In this document: piece by piece, positions 33,800-47,800 of the stretch | Position numbering within the stretch: position 1 is the stretch's first letter | How the letters are laid out: every line of letters begins with the position of its first letter | Assembly: GCA_037976565.1 (NCBI GenBank) | Contig: CP137667.1 | Location: 34,026,425 to 34,090,424 of the forward strand | Reading direction: 5' to 3' | From: Mesocentrotus franciscanus | Lineage: Eukaryota; Echinodermata; Echinoidea; Camarodonta; Strongylocentrotidae | DNA: 64,000 bases | The notes under the pieces: model-generated | Database searches by the model: none | What the model saw: the letters and a program-made list of their open reading frames with translations, nothing else | What the model was told of the DNA's origin: nothing | Program-made: the position numbers and the translations under genes

Positions 33800-34565
33800 A
33801 GGCCAAGTCCACTCCAAAAATAACTTACTTTCAATAAAAGCAGAAAATCAGACAAACCAATCAAAAAAAGTTTGAGCAAAATCGGATAACTAATAAGAAA
33901 GTTATGAATTTTTGAAAAAGTATGTAAAACTATGGAACAATGAGAATCACAACACAAATTGCCAAGATGGTTATCAGTTTGTGACGTCATGTCCTCACAA
34001 CTTATCAATTGCTTTATATAGTTTAATCCCATTAATTTCCTTTTATCCCCAAAACTTGATTTCCCCATGCCTTTGCCCAGGTTATATGATTTGTATCATA
34101 TTGCATGCATGACATTTCCCAAAAACTTTTATGAATTTTGAAGAATTGATACTATTTTCTGAATATTGTATTTCATAATTATTGATTTTTATATAAATAG
34201 TTTATCAAAATTCAATTTTTCATGATTTAACTGGACAAAATTACTCTTTATTTGTGCATCCACACAAAAACACATGACTAACAATCTAACTTGGATGCTG
34301 GTGTGAAGAAATAAGATTCTTAGGGTGAAAATAGGAAATTTATATTATCAATATAAAGAAAATAATTAGTGGATAGTGAGGACCATACGTCACAGACTCA
34401 TGAGTGAGTTGCCAATTTGTGTAGTGATTTTCAAAGTTGTTCATGTCATTAAAAATTCATAACTTTCTTATTAGTTATCCGATTTTGCTCAAACTTTTTT
34501 TGATTGGTTTGTCTGATTTTTCTGGTTCTATTGAAAGTAAGTTATTTTTGGAGTGGACTTGGGCT
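33800..34565. mobile_element. 766-bp TTAA-flanked element with long inverted arms
   Basis: Left end AGGCCAAGTCCACTCC and right end (reverse complement) AGCCCAAGTCCACTCC next to TTAA (33796-33799; 34566-34569). The inverted arms stay similar for about 200 bp (shared AATCGGATAACTAATAAG). Frames inside the arms are not genes. Confidence 0.85.
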
Positions 34566-34569
34566 TTAA

Positions 34570-35949
34570 AAACTGAGATGAAACAAATTCCTACATCTCG
34601 GGGAGTGGGGAACTTTGAGATTAAAAATGAGGTTACTATACCATTTCTGAATAACATAATTATCTTCTCTTTGAAGCTCCTTACATTGTGCACCGTATAT
34701 CACAAAGTTGGAACACTTATCATCACTGTTTTGTTTACCATTTTTCAACATCAAAATATCCTTACAATTTGAAATTTGCAAGGGTTTAAACATTCATCAA
34801 ATTTGCTTTTGGACCCCCACTGATGCTACTTGTACAAAGATTATCCTTGGTGCAAGACAACAGCCATATCAGCAACAGTGGTAATATGCACTCTGTCATA
34901 TCATCTCCCTGGTCATATCATTCATTTGCAGAAAAACAGAATACATGTAGGCCTCCCTGATGCCTGACTATTTCTAAACATTGTCTGATGTGTTTCCTGA
35001 TTCCTCTCTAATTTTGTTCTTGTTAAATGATCCCAGCCTTTCCAGGTCATCTACCAATATGAAAGAGCTGAACTTGTGCAGGTGAATTGAATAAGAGCAA
35101 GACACGCGATAAGTGCACCTCCTCTGAAATCTACACGCGACTTGATTAGAGTTGGCCTCATTAAAGACATTATCAGGTCTGTTACTCTATTTGCTATACT
35201 GTCAGAGGAATAAGTTTTGATAATAGTAAACAAGCTACCAGGAACTATTCCACATGGATAGCATGGTTAGTTTCTATCAATAGCAGTGATATTTAATGTT
35301 TCGCCAATGAGAATGATTAATCTTTCATAACATTAAGATTGTCATATATTTTGAAATTATTAATGTTTACAGCTCTAGATGAAAATTAGAGCATAGCTCT
35401 AAATAGAGACATTATCAAGCTTTTTCATCTTGCACTCATCACAGTGAAATACAAGAATAAACAAACAGCCAAAATAAAAAAGAAAACTATATGTGGGAAC
35501 AAAAAATTAATTTAAAACTTGTGCATTACTTGTAATATGTTTACAACTAATCAAGAGGTTTAATAGTGAAGGTCTACCTGGATAAAGTATTGGAATAAAG
35601 GCTGAATCCCAACTATTACAATAATGACATAAAAGTGATGTTTCCCTTTAAACTATTTACAAAATATATTTCAAATTTTCAATACATCCCTGCATTGTGA
35701 ATAGGATAAACGAGGTGGATAGAAGCAAGACCTCCCTGGGTCTTTACAGGGGGCAATGGGCTTTCGACGGGGGCCAACAAATCGGTGATGATGAATGGAG
35801 GATAATGATCACTTTATCACGTTTGTTGTGCTCCTGTTTACATTCAAATGCACAAATATAACAATTAGCCTCCAAATGGCAGATGGAGGTTTGTACTACA
35901 TACAATAAAGTGATCTGTGATGAGTCGATCGATGCAGGTGTACTGGGAT
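34570..35949. other. Non-coding, no gene seen
   Basis: Mixed-composition DNA without repeats I recognise. The stretch near 35060-35340 has few low-complexity runs and several ATTA core motifs, but nothing that proves a regulatory role. Confidence 0.4.
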
Positions 35950-36640
35950 AAATACAAGTTCAGCACTAAGCAGGAAATGTATTTTAACAGCATGTATGCT
36001 AGATATAAATAAATGTACATGTAATTGATGTTGTCATTTGTAATTGATGTTGTCATATGTTATTGATGTTGTCATTTGTTATGCCAAAACCAAGGTGATA
36101 CTCATAAAAGTCTGTCATGTGCAAGTATATTTTGGTGATTAACACAATAACATTAAGTCTTGCCCTCTTTATTATACAAATGTAGTTGGTGTGAATGAAT
36201 GAGTTTATAACTCAGCAACAAATGTATTTAACAGCATGTGCATGTATATGTATGTCATGTACGCTAAATATAAATAAATACATAAATTGATGTTGTCATT
36301 TGTTATGCCAAAACCAAGGTGATACACATAAAAGTCTGTGAGTGCAAGTATATTTTGGTGGTTAACAAAATAACATCAAGCCTTTAGCCTTGCCCTTTCT
36401 ATTAAAGTTTGAGTGAATGAATGAGTTCAGAACTCAGTAATAAATGTATTTTAACAGCATGTGCATGTATGTCATGTACGCTAAATAACAATAAATGTAC
36501 ATGTACATGTAATTGATGTTGTCATTTATTATGCCAAAACCTAGGTGATACACATAAAGTCTGTCATGTGCAAGTTTATGTGGTGATTAACACAATAACA
36601 TTAAAGCCTTGCCCTTTCTATTAAAGTTTGAGTGAATGAG
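35950..36640. repeat. Three tandem ~225-250-bp units
   Basis: Each unit contains AAATGTATTTTAACAGCATG, TGATGTTGTCATTTGTTATG, CCAAAACCAAGGTGATAC, AAAGTCTGT..GTGCAAG and AACACAATAACATTAA. Unit starts are near 35960, 36215 and 36440. An extra TTGATGTTGTCAT sub-repeat occurs in the first unit. Confidence 0.85.
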
Positions 36641-36773
36641 TCAAGAAAGATTGTAAAGAAAATATTGTTATGGTAAATAAATAGATGGTCCTTGGGTAAT
36701 TTTCAAGACTCAAATAATTTATTGTTAATATTATAAATGTAAAACAATGAAGTTTTGTGCCCAGGAAACTTAA

Positions 36774-37146
36774 AGATAAAGTTGAGTTCTGGTCATGCGA
36801 TTGCATTGTGAAAGAAACGGTGTGGAATCGATCAGAAAAGGTTGATAATCTAGCATATAAATATTGGTGTGGACTACAAGGTTCTGGAATCATCAAAATG
36901 ATAAGAAATTTGGCCCAGTCTTGGTAAAGTTGCAAGCACTGTACACAGAAAGTTGTATATGGGACTACATGAACATGTGGCATAAAAATCCGTCCCGATT
37001 TTTATGCTGTTACATGCCATATTTAGAATACTAAGGCATACTAAGACAGGGAACATTTTTTCTCTGATGTTCTTCCACACTTGCATAATAACAATGATAA
37101 CGCTCACAAATTATTTTTCACCTCTTCCCAGAACTCAACCACCTCT
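36774..37146. mobile_element. M1-family TTAA MITE, copy C
   Basis: Ends AGATAAAGTTGAGTTCTGG and (reverse complement) AGAGGTGGTTGAGTTCTGG, TTAA outside both (36770-36773; 37147-37150). It is inverted relative to the copies at 10703 and 19162. Confidence 0.85.
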
Positions 37147-37208
37147 TTAAGGAAATTCCGCAGGTGGTCAAGATATGTAGAAGTTTCATGCCACACATCG
37201 TCTGTACA

Positions 37209-37265
37209 GAGCCAGAAGGGCGTTAACTCTGTGATAAAATATATGAGTCAACGGCCTTCTGGCTC
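37209..37265. repeat. 57-bp palindromic repeat, copy 5 (best preserved)
   Basis: GAGCCAGAAGGGCGTTAAC on the left and its near-complement ending CCTTCTGGCTC on the right, with an AT-rich centre TGTGATAAAATATAT. It could form a hairpin of about 20 paired bases. Confidence 0.85.
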
Positions 37266-39997
37266 CAAGAGTCCAAAATATTTAGAAAGGTACATTGCTG
37301 CACTTTGCCAAAGTTTGTTACCAAGGAAATTACTAAGCTAATTCACTCCCAAATAGTTTGTGTAGTGATAATTTTCTGAGTGGTTGAAAGTATAGTAACA
37401 GGAAGATTGAACACTACATAATGCTTATAAAGTCTGCAATATTTGTTACCTGTTCTATTCAAAAGTTTACATCCAGAAAACAAGTGAGTTGGGAATTTGC
37501 ATCTTTCCATCCAAATTCACATCTTTCAATCGTTACATGTACACTAGTATTGCCTGATGAAAGCATCAACTCATACAATTCTACACAGAGCTATAGATCC
37601 TTCTGGCTTTCAAAATCTCAGTGGAAAGGCCCAATATTTTTGTTTGGACCACGGTCATCATGTTCAATTGGGTGCTAAATAGGTCAGAATTCTGACTGAA
37701 AAAGAAGAAAAATATTGGACTCAAAATCAGAATCACTTCTCAATGCCTTCCACATCGTGAAGTCATAATATACAACAGGAATAAAAGAATTTGTGATTCT
37801 ATTCAGTTTCTCCATCTGTGTTCAGATGTTTGTAATAAACATTGGCCCTTTGAATATTCCCAGACTCACCATCTTCTATTTAAAATTAGAGTCGGTCTTT
37901 ATGGGACACAACTTGGGAGGTCTGGTCTGGAGTTTTTAATATTTTTGTCCTTTTCTATTTCTTTTTCTTTTTGCTGTTCCTAAAAATAAATATGGCTTCT
38001 TCAAAACCATTCATTTGTATGATCCTCTTTACCGTAATTCAAGTTTATTTTCTGTTTTCACAAGTGAGTGTCTGCTTCTACATGTATAGTTCTATTCTAG
38101 ATTTTGATTTCAATAGAGCTGTTTCAATGTTTGGTTGACAACGGGGAAACTTTAATCCATTTTTTGTTGAATTCACATGTTAACTCTCCTTCTTTTTTCA
38201 TTTTTTACTTTCATTCAAACATTTGTAATTGTTGCCATCTTTTACTTTCTCTTTCAGCACAAAATACATCTCAAGTCTCTGCCTCTGTCTATTTGTCTGT
38301 CTGTCTGTCTCTCTCTCTCTATTCCTCTCCCTCTCTCCACCTCCCTCCCTCCCGCTCCCTCCTCCATGACGCAAGCTTCCGTTCAATTAGTCATCAATGA
38401 GATCGCTAGTTGTCCGATCATTTCATACTTTCTGACTTACACATGTTTTACAAGAAATGTTTGGTCAAGCTTGCACATCAACAGTCAAGACAGTGCTTAT
38501 TGCTGCAGGCTAACATCCAATCTTGTAACACAAGCTACAGTGTAATGTGCTCTATTCAAATGGATTATGAAATACAAGCATGGCCGGAAAGCTTGTGGAA
38601 AATGAACAAAGGGAATACATTTACACCACTACACTCAATTAAAATTAAGTTAAGCCCACTCCCCCCCAAAAAAAAAAACCATCACCTCAATGGAAATCAG
38701 TCTACTTTTCCCAACATGGTGAAAACAGGAAAATCTAGAACAAATACTGTAAGAGGGTGCTGAAAGCAACATTTATAAAGCACCCCTTTCATTCATCAAC
38801 TGGTTTACACAAAATCTTTACCCAACTAAATCTTCCAGTGGCTGTTGTGGTCCAAGGAGCTGCATGGTTACTTTTGTATACTACAACCCCCTCAAGAGGG
38901 AACGGCTGTTTTTCTAGTAATTTCACGCCATAGATACTGCAGGCGAGGGATGAGTACAATTCTTCATTGTATTCAGACTTACAAGGCGCCATGGATGGAC
39001 AGAGCTTGTTTTGGTGTTTTCGATTCATTAAAAGTGAGGGAAGGTTTTCACAAGTCATAACTCCTGAAGAATAAGGAGCTTGGTTTTGGGTAAACAACCT
39101 AGTGTTTTGGGAAACATTGTAACCCTCCACAGAGGGGGTGTGTATGGGATTGGTAGAGGGGTAAAACAAGGACCAGAGGGGGTCTCTTTGTAATGAAATC
39201 CTTCTGTCTCCCCTAACATGGATTTGGAACTGCCCCCTTTATACATACATGTATATACAAAGAATGCTGTAATCAAAGTCTTTTGTATGCAGAGATTTTT
39301 CAATATTCAATAAAAATGTTCTTTCATACTCAATTTTCATGTCCAGGGCCATGTTTCACTCATCATGGCCATACCATTATTTCGTCTTTAAGGAGTGGAC
39401 ATTGATCAGAATCCGTGGGAAAATATGATTTCCAAGATAATAAAGAAGTACGTCTTTTGTGATAAAGTTTTGGAGGATTTTCCAAGTTTTCAAATCATAA
39501 CAACATGTCCATCTTTCAATACAGGCATACAGCTGTATGTAATCCTAAGACCCTCTGGTTCCAAGCAGCATCTCTTTAAAAATAGATCTTTAATCCCTAC
39601 CCATTGATGTCTGCAATAAATAGGCCTAGGTCCCCCTACAGTACATTTGTAATCACTTTCCTTACAACCAAATGAAACCTTACAATACTCAGATCTCTCT
39701 CTCTCTCTCTTTCTCTGTCCATCTTTTGTTCATCTCCTCGCCCATTTGAAATTTAAATGGTCTCTCTTTATTTTTTCTTCTTTTCTTTTGTCTTCTATCC
39801 TCTATTTCTCTCTCTCTCTCTCTCTCTCTCTCCTTCTCACATGTGTATGCCTAGTTTTTGTTAAAAGTTTAAATGTTAATATAGTTTCTTTCTTTTTTCT
39901 TTTCATTATAAGTTGGAAATATTTCTCACTTAATTTTTCTGTCCTTTGCTCTGCATCTACAGTATCTATGCTCTTCCTCCCCTTCTCTCTCTTTCTC

Positions 39998-40029
<32 letters not shown>

Positions 40030-40036
40030 TTTCTCT

Positions 40037-40087
<51 letters not shown>

Positions 40088-40453
40088 CTCTCTCTTTCAC
40101 CCTCACCTCTCCTATATATCCTTAGATACACCTGCCTCACTGCCTGGACTCCACAATGTTTTGGAGAGGGCTGATCCCTTTCTCTCTTCTTTAGCTCTTC
40201 ATTTCACAGTGCATGCAACCGAACAATAGGGTACAAGTATTAACCCCCTGGATGGAAAGTTTAGCTCCTCTTGCCTAACACTCGCTTGCTCGATTGAAAC
40301 CGGAGGAAAAGAGGGGAAAGAGATCGAGGTAGCGGTTTAGGATTTACCGTCCCCGTTTCAGTTTTTGAAAGATGCAGGCCATGCATGCATGCCACCGCCG
40401 CCGATGAGGGGCAATTTCGCTCATTTTGCTTGCATTCTCTCTCTCTCCCACCC

Positions 40454-40491
<38 letters not shown>

Positions 40492-43400
40492 CTCCCCCTC
40501 TTTATCTCTCTCTCTCCTTTTCGCATTCATGCTATTAACCAACCACTGATTATTTTATCTTCTTCTCTTCAATCTCTCTTCTACATACAGTGTGAAATTC
40601 ATGTGTGGGCAAATCTTTGTAGTGTATTCACATCATTTCTTTTTAATCCCCTCTGAAATCTGAGCTGAATTCAGAAAAAGCGCCATTTTCAATTTGAATT
40701 CTTCCTATAGAATCCTAACAATAAAGAGACACCAATAAAGAGATCAGAACCAATTTCCAGCATTGTTCACAAAGTCATTCATCTCCTTTTTCAAAGAGGT
40801 CAAAACGATAACTCTAAATACGCAATGAATTCATGATGAATACCTCTAAATAAAATGATGAGTGCGTTTTACCTTAAATGACCTTTGACACAGCCCTGGA
40901 GGGATTTTATTGAGGAAGGGGGAGAGGTAATAATTGGGGTCACGAGGTCATCTTTCTTCATCATGAACCTGCTAACAATACAGGAGTAGGCTGCCAAATT
41001 AGGGGGCTCATGTAACCCCCTGAATGATTTATGTGACTGGCTGCACGATTGAAAATTTGAAGCCAAGGTGAAGCTCAACTCATCCCCGTTTCCATCAAGC
41101 TCTAAATATGGATAAAGAGTTAGCTGCATGTATATGTTTCAGGAATGAATACCGGTAGTTACAATAGTATACATGTACATGTAGGTTAAAGGCTACCTTT
41201 TTAAAGTCAACAAGGTACAATGTAGGTGTTTCTTCACATTTCACAATTTTTTTTAAAATTTCTTACATGGTTTCCAATGTAAGCCAAGAACATCCCTGAC
41301 AGTTTCGAGGGAACAAATTAATGAAGACGTTTTATTCATGAGTAAATTCATCTCCGATACTCTATACTTTAAAAGGACTCTATTTCAACTTGAAGTCATA
41401 GCAAGGTACAAATAATCCTAACATGAAATATTCCATCAAAGCTAGAGGATCATTTCCAAGAAAATCCACACTATATCTTCACATCCAATCCATTCCAGGT
41501 TCCTTCTCGCACCTTTTGGGATGATAACTTCAAAGTTCAAACATTATAAATCCAGAGGTATCTTGAAATACAGAATATCATAAAATGCACCCAAGCCTAG
41601 GCTTTGTAGACCTGAAACATATGGTACTCAGATGGAAAATAGAGAATAATATACAAATATGACATGACTGATTGATATCAGATATAATATGACCCTATAA
41701 CAACACTAGAACAGAGTCCCTGCTGACTGCTAGCTAGCAGAGAGAGAAGACAACTCAGTTTTCTCTTTGAAATCATATAGCAAAAAGTAGGAGTGAATAA
41801 TTATAGTTATAGTCCTCTATTAACCAATACTGATTTCTTTTTGAATTTCATCATCAGAAGCTTCAGATTAAACTTCACATTTTTTCAATACACCAGAAGC
41901 TTTATGTGTAGGCTATATAGTGTTGCATTCTTTTTTCCCTCCTATTTTTGTTGCTGTATGGGTTGAAATACACGTTGGAAATATTAGTGTATTATTGAAT
42001 AAGTGAATTTCAAAGTGTAAGGTTTCCTTTCATGCAATTACAACACATATTCTTATTTTTTCTTTCTTGTATTAAGATTGGTATTCAGTTTATTGTTTGT
42101 AGAAATTACACATGAAGAAAAGTATATGTTGTCTGCCTGTCCATTAAGCTGTTCATAATTTTCATTTCATATTTGTATAGGACTACATGTTTTCAAGTGG
42201 TAATGGAGCTACACAATAAAAGGAGAGTGTTTTAGTCCAATAAAGATGTCTCCTTTAATGTAATGAAGGGATACTTGCTTGTAAAATATCAAATATGAAG
42301 AAAAGTGGAAAAAACCAACCGTTGACTGCAATCTGAAACCAGAGGAATGAACTCTAGAAATTGGTACCGGTAATAACAGCAAGAGGAACCATACAAACGC
42401 TCCATACCAATTGGTCCCTCATGCCTACTTCATGACCCAAGAATGACTTTTTGAATTTTCAAAAAACAACATTTTTAGCTTATGAATCATATTTCAATCT
42501 GGGTACTTGGGATGTTCGAAGAATGGAGAAATAAGGTATGGATTTTGACGACATTTGAATTATGAATTATGAATTATGAATAACAACTGAAATTATGATT
42601 CACGTTGTTAATACTGGACTGTAACAGAAAAAAAAAGTTGTTTGATTTTCGAAGAGACTGGGCGTAAAGGGTGGACCAGCTCAATATGTGTGGAAATGTT
42701 TGAATAATATTTTATAAAGAAGATATTGCAATAAGTGGGGGGTATGAAGAAAGAATAACAAAGGGGATATTTCAATGTTGCAGAAATGAAATCTATGCAA
42801 TGATTGCAATCTCTGCAAGATCATCACGAAATGAAAAGCTATAAAATATTATAAAACAGTCTTAATTGTTTTATGGTAGAGGTATTCGACAGAACAATGA
42901 AAAGTTCACAGCTTCCCTAAAATCTAGATTATAACTACATGTAATTTGAAGCACATGAAACAAAGAAAATGCCGGTAAGCAAAATATATAGCTCGGAGAT
43001 ACTGTAAACACATCTATTAATGTCATTTTTTTTTTAAAGTCTTTGGTTTAAACTGAATAGGCTAAAATGTATTTCCATGTGTTCATTCTCTGCCATTTTC
43101 AAATGATAACAAGATGAGAAGAGGGGACGATCATTCAATGCTTCTGAAAGAAGTCCTGCTATCGAAACTACAATGCTAGACCAAGGCTTCTGTTCAAACC
43201 AAATCAACATGATAGTGTTTGTAGTACGGTGACTGAAAGTATAAACACAACCAGACTACAAGATAACAACGCACTTTAGTTTGGGAAGAACATCAAATAT
43301 ACGAAACCATACAAAATCTTTGATCCTGTATCCTGTTCTCAGATAAAAAGTCCAGAAATATATTTCAAGACACCAAGTATGATGATATCATGATCCATAG

Positions 43401-44685
43401 TTTGTATAAAAGTCTAGTTAGTTGTGAACAAAGTTGCAAAATGCTGCTTCATTGGTCCTTCCCTCAATTTTTTCTTCTTCTGAACTTCATTTTATATGTC
43501 ACATCTCAACTCTAGAACTATATGAATGCATACTTTGCATAGAATTTCTAGAGTTGATTTGATGCAAACAAATTTGGAGAAAAACTATCCATGACCACAG
43601 TTTATTTATGGAAGGACAGTAGCTCTGCAAACAGCTTGCATGCTGTGTACAATTAAAAATTACATAAACTGGACTTTCAATATGAACAAGTTCTTTGGTA
43701 GTCCCCTTCATTCCCCTATTTATTTTCCTATAATAGAAAGTTCATTTTAATTGAAATAGGTATTTGAAAATTACATGAATTATTTAAAGGAATTTCATCA
43801 TGCCATAAATAATGCAGAAATGTGAATTTTTATAGCAAGCTTATACATACTACCCATTCCTTTAGTGTACATCACATGGATTATGTCTTGTATTAAAGTG
43901 TACAACTGTACATGTACATGTACATTTAAAATAATCCCTTTTAATAACAAATTTCTACTTCCAATAAGCCTACGAAAAGGTAGAATAAATGATGTTGCAG
44001 TGAATTACAAGTTTATACCATAAGACCTGCACAGTTTGTATGAATGAAGTGCGACCAATAAAGCCACAACAACTTCCTAACGCCTCTGGCATCAACCGAG
44101 GTCTCTTTATCAAAACGAGCTATAAAAATCAATTTATATTTGGGACGAGAGGAGAGTCAAGTCGTTCAACTTTTGACACTGCGTGAAAACGGTAGGAGGG
44201 AGAGGCCACATGCCGTTGGGTTTCTGAATGATTGACTGGTCGCAAATTGGCATCATTGTACATGAGGGCTACATCATGCATGTATGCAATCATGTATGTA
44301 ACGGGTATGATTTTTAAAGAGGTAATCAATATTGGTGGACCATGTCTAGCATTTAGGATTTTAGACGGGAGGATATTGAATTATTGATTGGCCTCATATA
44401 TGCATGAAATATGCTCATACAAGCATAGGCCTGTTATGTGATGTGCAAAGTATTGGGGTACATTGTACATGTACATTTCCTGCTGAGAGCCAGAAGTATA
44501 TATTAAAGGGGCTCACTTTAAACACTTCATTCAAAATTAACACTTAACAGGTCACATGTGGGCCTAAAATTCAAGGTAGAATAGTATAGTACAACTAAAA
44601 TGATATCAATAATATCTAGTTACATGTATCTACTAGGGCTCCTTTTTAGACTTAACTATTTTCCGTCTCAGTCCTAGTTTAATAC
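37266..44685. other. Non-coding with CT microsatellites, no gene seen
   Basis: CT/TC tracts at about 38270-38370, 39690-39720, 39800-40110 and 40430-40520 produce long serine/leucine frames that I discount. No exon with convincing splice sites and a recognisable domain was found on either strand. Confidence 0.45.
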
Positions 44686-44822
44686 TAGGGACTTTTAGAT
44701 TTGCACGTCGACGTAGTGGACTGCCACATGCCCGGCAGTGCCTTAAAAGGACATCACATTACCTTAAAAGGATGTCACCGTGGCAGTCCTCGTTCTCGTC
44801 GTGTAAAATCTAAAAGTCCCTA
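44686..44822. mobile_element. 137-bp MITE, TAGGGACTTTTAGATTT family, copy 2
   Basis: The same ends as 4127-4271, with inverted arms of about 40 bp (through GGACTGCCAC) and the same CCTTAAAAGGACATCAC core. Confidence 0.85.
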
Positions 44823-47800
44823 TTGTAAGCATTGCAACTCATTCACAGAATTTCCTTTTTCTTGAAATATACAAGGGGATTTTATTGTAACTGTCATGTA
44901 CTGTATAGGCTTTATTAATGACTAATTCCTTGCTCTGTACAAATCCAGTGCTCAGTCAATTTAAGTCACATACATGTACATGTATACATGTCAAGTCTCT
45001 TGTCCAGTTGTTGTACATGTATAAGGCATAAGATTTTTTTAATTTTTAATTCTTTGCAATGATAGTACAATGTGACGTACACAAGACATTCAATATGTGT
45101 GTCTTAAGTGATGCTCACTAATCAATATTTCTTGTCACTTTATATTATGCTCTACAATGTATCACTTGTTTAGATTCAAATTGTGACCAGTAGAATCATA
45201 TTCATTGACCAATATAAATGAACAAAAGCCAGGCCCATAGCAAACATCTCCATTCGAGCAAATCGCACAAAGGCCCTTCTGAATTCAAGGCAGTCTGCCC
45301 ATTGTTGACCACTGCAGTGTCCTTGGTATTGACAAAAGGGCTTTAAACTCTCACCTTCAATTTAAGGCCACTTCATCGTCTCTAACTTTCATGTAGTTCG
45401 GTACTAGAGGTAGTGATGGCACACTCTCTGTTTCAACACTTCAAGTACAAATGGGTATTGTAATTTAAATTACATGATACAGCTATAATTCATTGTACAT
45501 CTATGTACAAATACACACAACAATATCCAACCTTTGTTGTAGGAGTTTGCTGTACATATAGTGACAGTCTTGATGTCTATAAAGTGGCCAACTATTAGTA
45601 TCTAGTACATGTATAAAAGCCTGTTTTACATGAACAGTGTACCTGTATAAAGTTGCACTTTGTTTCCCTGGTTGACTTTGAGAGGCAGGTTTGAGAGTAA
45701 TGTAGGCCCTACTCGTTTCATTTTCTACCACTTACATGTACATGTATAGGCTTTGAAACAAATGTGTAAGACAATTTATTTCTGATGTAAATTTGTTGTT
45801 TCCACGGGCTGCATCAAAGTATACAGTGTACATGTAGACATACAATGTATATATAAATATACTTGTAGGCCCTATATTATTCTTCAGCTTTCTAACATAA
45901 TATATATTTCTATCCTAAACAAGCCCTCTTGATAAGTCTACTTGTTAACACCCCCTCTCTCTCTCTCTAGATCTCTGTCTGGAGAAATATCCCACTTATC
46001 TATTGCATTTGCATGAATGATTCATTTTGTTACGCTCCATTCACACAACCCTTTTTTCTTCTTTTCTACAAAGTTCTGTCTTCTTTCTTCACTTGCCTTC
46101 CATACATGTACATGTAAATGCACATGCATTGACAAGAGTTATTAAATGAGTGTACGTCAGTCATGCATTGTGGTTGTACAATTGACACAATGGAGAGAGC
46201 GGTGTGTCCGTTAGAAGTGTGGCAGCATTGTACCCTTGCAGGGAGCCCTTACAGAATCTATTGTTCTGCCTGAATGGACATTACAATGGCATCAAAGGTC
46301 TGGAACAGGTCTTCAGAAATGTAGGACATGGCAAGACAAGTGCAATGCCAGTACCATGCAGGTACTTGTGAATGGATTTACAAGTACCGCATCTAATCAC
46401 ATTGAAAGATAAATAAAGTGTGTAAAATATGATCACATCAAATGTCCCTATTTGCATCATTTTCACCATCTATTGTATTGACTTCCACTCTTAATTTTTT
46501 TTACAAGCTCATCATTCACAAAGTCAAAATGTTATCATTTTCATTTCTATTTTGCTCATATAAAAAAAAACACAGATGAGTATAGGAATTCCAATGGTAT
46601 TGCCACCAGTTCACAATTTCTTCTTCAAGCGCTAGCCTAGTGCAGTCCTACACTACACTGAACAATTTCAAATTACGCAGGGTCCTTACACCTAATGCTA
46701 GGGTCAGTGTGCAATGAGTTTAATAGAGCACCAAAGAAATTAATCATCTAGTCAGGCAGAGACATACTTCTGCATGCTAATTCCATAAAAACCCAACTTA
46801 AAAAACGTTGCACCTCGAGCAATATGCCTAGACAGAGAAACATGGAGAAGCTGGGTAATCTTATATATAAGAAGCAGTTAGCGTAAATCAGCTTTTGCGC
46901 CTGCCAGTTAAGTGGTCAAATTGAATTTGGGCTGCCATGAGGTGCCGCATCTTGCGGCATGTGTTGGGCAAGTACTGTGAGGGATCCACGCAGGCGCTTA
47001 ATCTTCGCTCAAGCGAATAGACTGCTGGTGTGTTATCGAATGATTGGGTGTAAATGTTTTGTGCCGAACATACATGTAGGAGGCCGTCTGTAGTTGGCAC
47101 GTGTATGCATGCATGAAGAAGCCATGTTTGCCAAGATCAAGTACATACATGTATATATATCTGAAGCTCTTAGAATGAAACTGATTTTACTAGAGTCAAA
47201 CCTGTTATAGTGGCCAGTGCAGTGCAAACGGAGACCTGTCAGTTGTGCCCAATTCGAAAAGCCATTTAATAGCTATAGGGTCATGACAATAGTTTACAGT
47301 ATACATGTATTTTTAGAGAAAGGTTGTTTGTCTGAGAATAGTGAAATATAAACTATTCTTCAATTGCTAATTCATGAATTGGAATTTTAAGAATTAAAAA
47401 AAATTTAAAAAATCATTCAATGTTCATTTTCTTTCAGGAAATATGGGCCATAACTAACAATTTTTTGATCATCATCCAATTTTCAGCATCTAATGTTATT
47501 GTGCTATCTCTCCATCTTTACTCTATTAATTCCTGATAATCTTCATCTCTTATAATCCTCAAGATGTATAAAGTTTACACATATTTTATTAAAGAGCAGA
47601 TGTTATACACAATATTTTTCTTCATTTTGAACTCAAAAGATTAAAGCCTTCATGGAATTAAATACAAAAATTCAGGGCCAGATGTCATTAAATCCTGACA
47701 ACCACCAGCATTTTCTGATTGGGGTTTTTTTTTAAAGGGTTAATTAAGACATCAGAGATTAGAAAATAACATTATTATATTAATAACTTCTCTACATCTT

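Noticed and set aside
35060..35340. Conserved enhancer
   Set aside because: Only an absence of low-complexity sequence and a few ATTA motifs; conservation cannot be judged from one genome.
39746..40542. Ser/Leu- or Arg/Glu-rich proteins
   Set aside because: Translations of CT/GA microsatellites.
40869..41129. An 86-codon minus-strand exon
   Set aside because: No recognisable domain, no convincing splice pair, and composition like its surroundings.
43910..43925. TACATGTACATGTA motifs as regulatory sites
   Set aside because: They are spread over the whole window without relation to genes, so they look like a genome-wide compositional habit.
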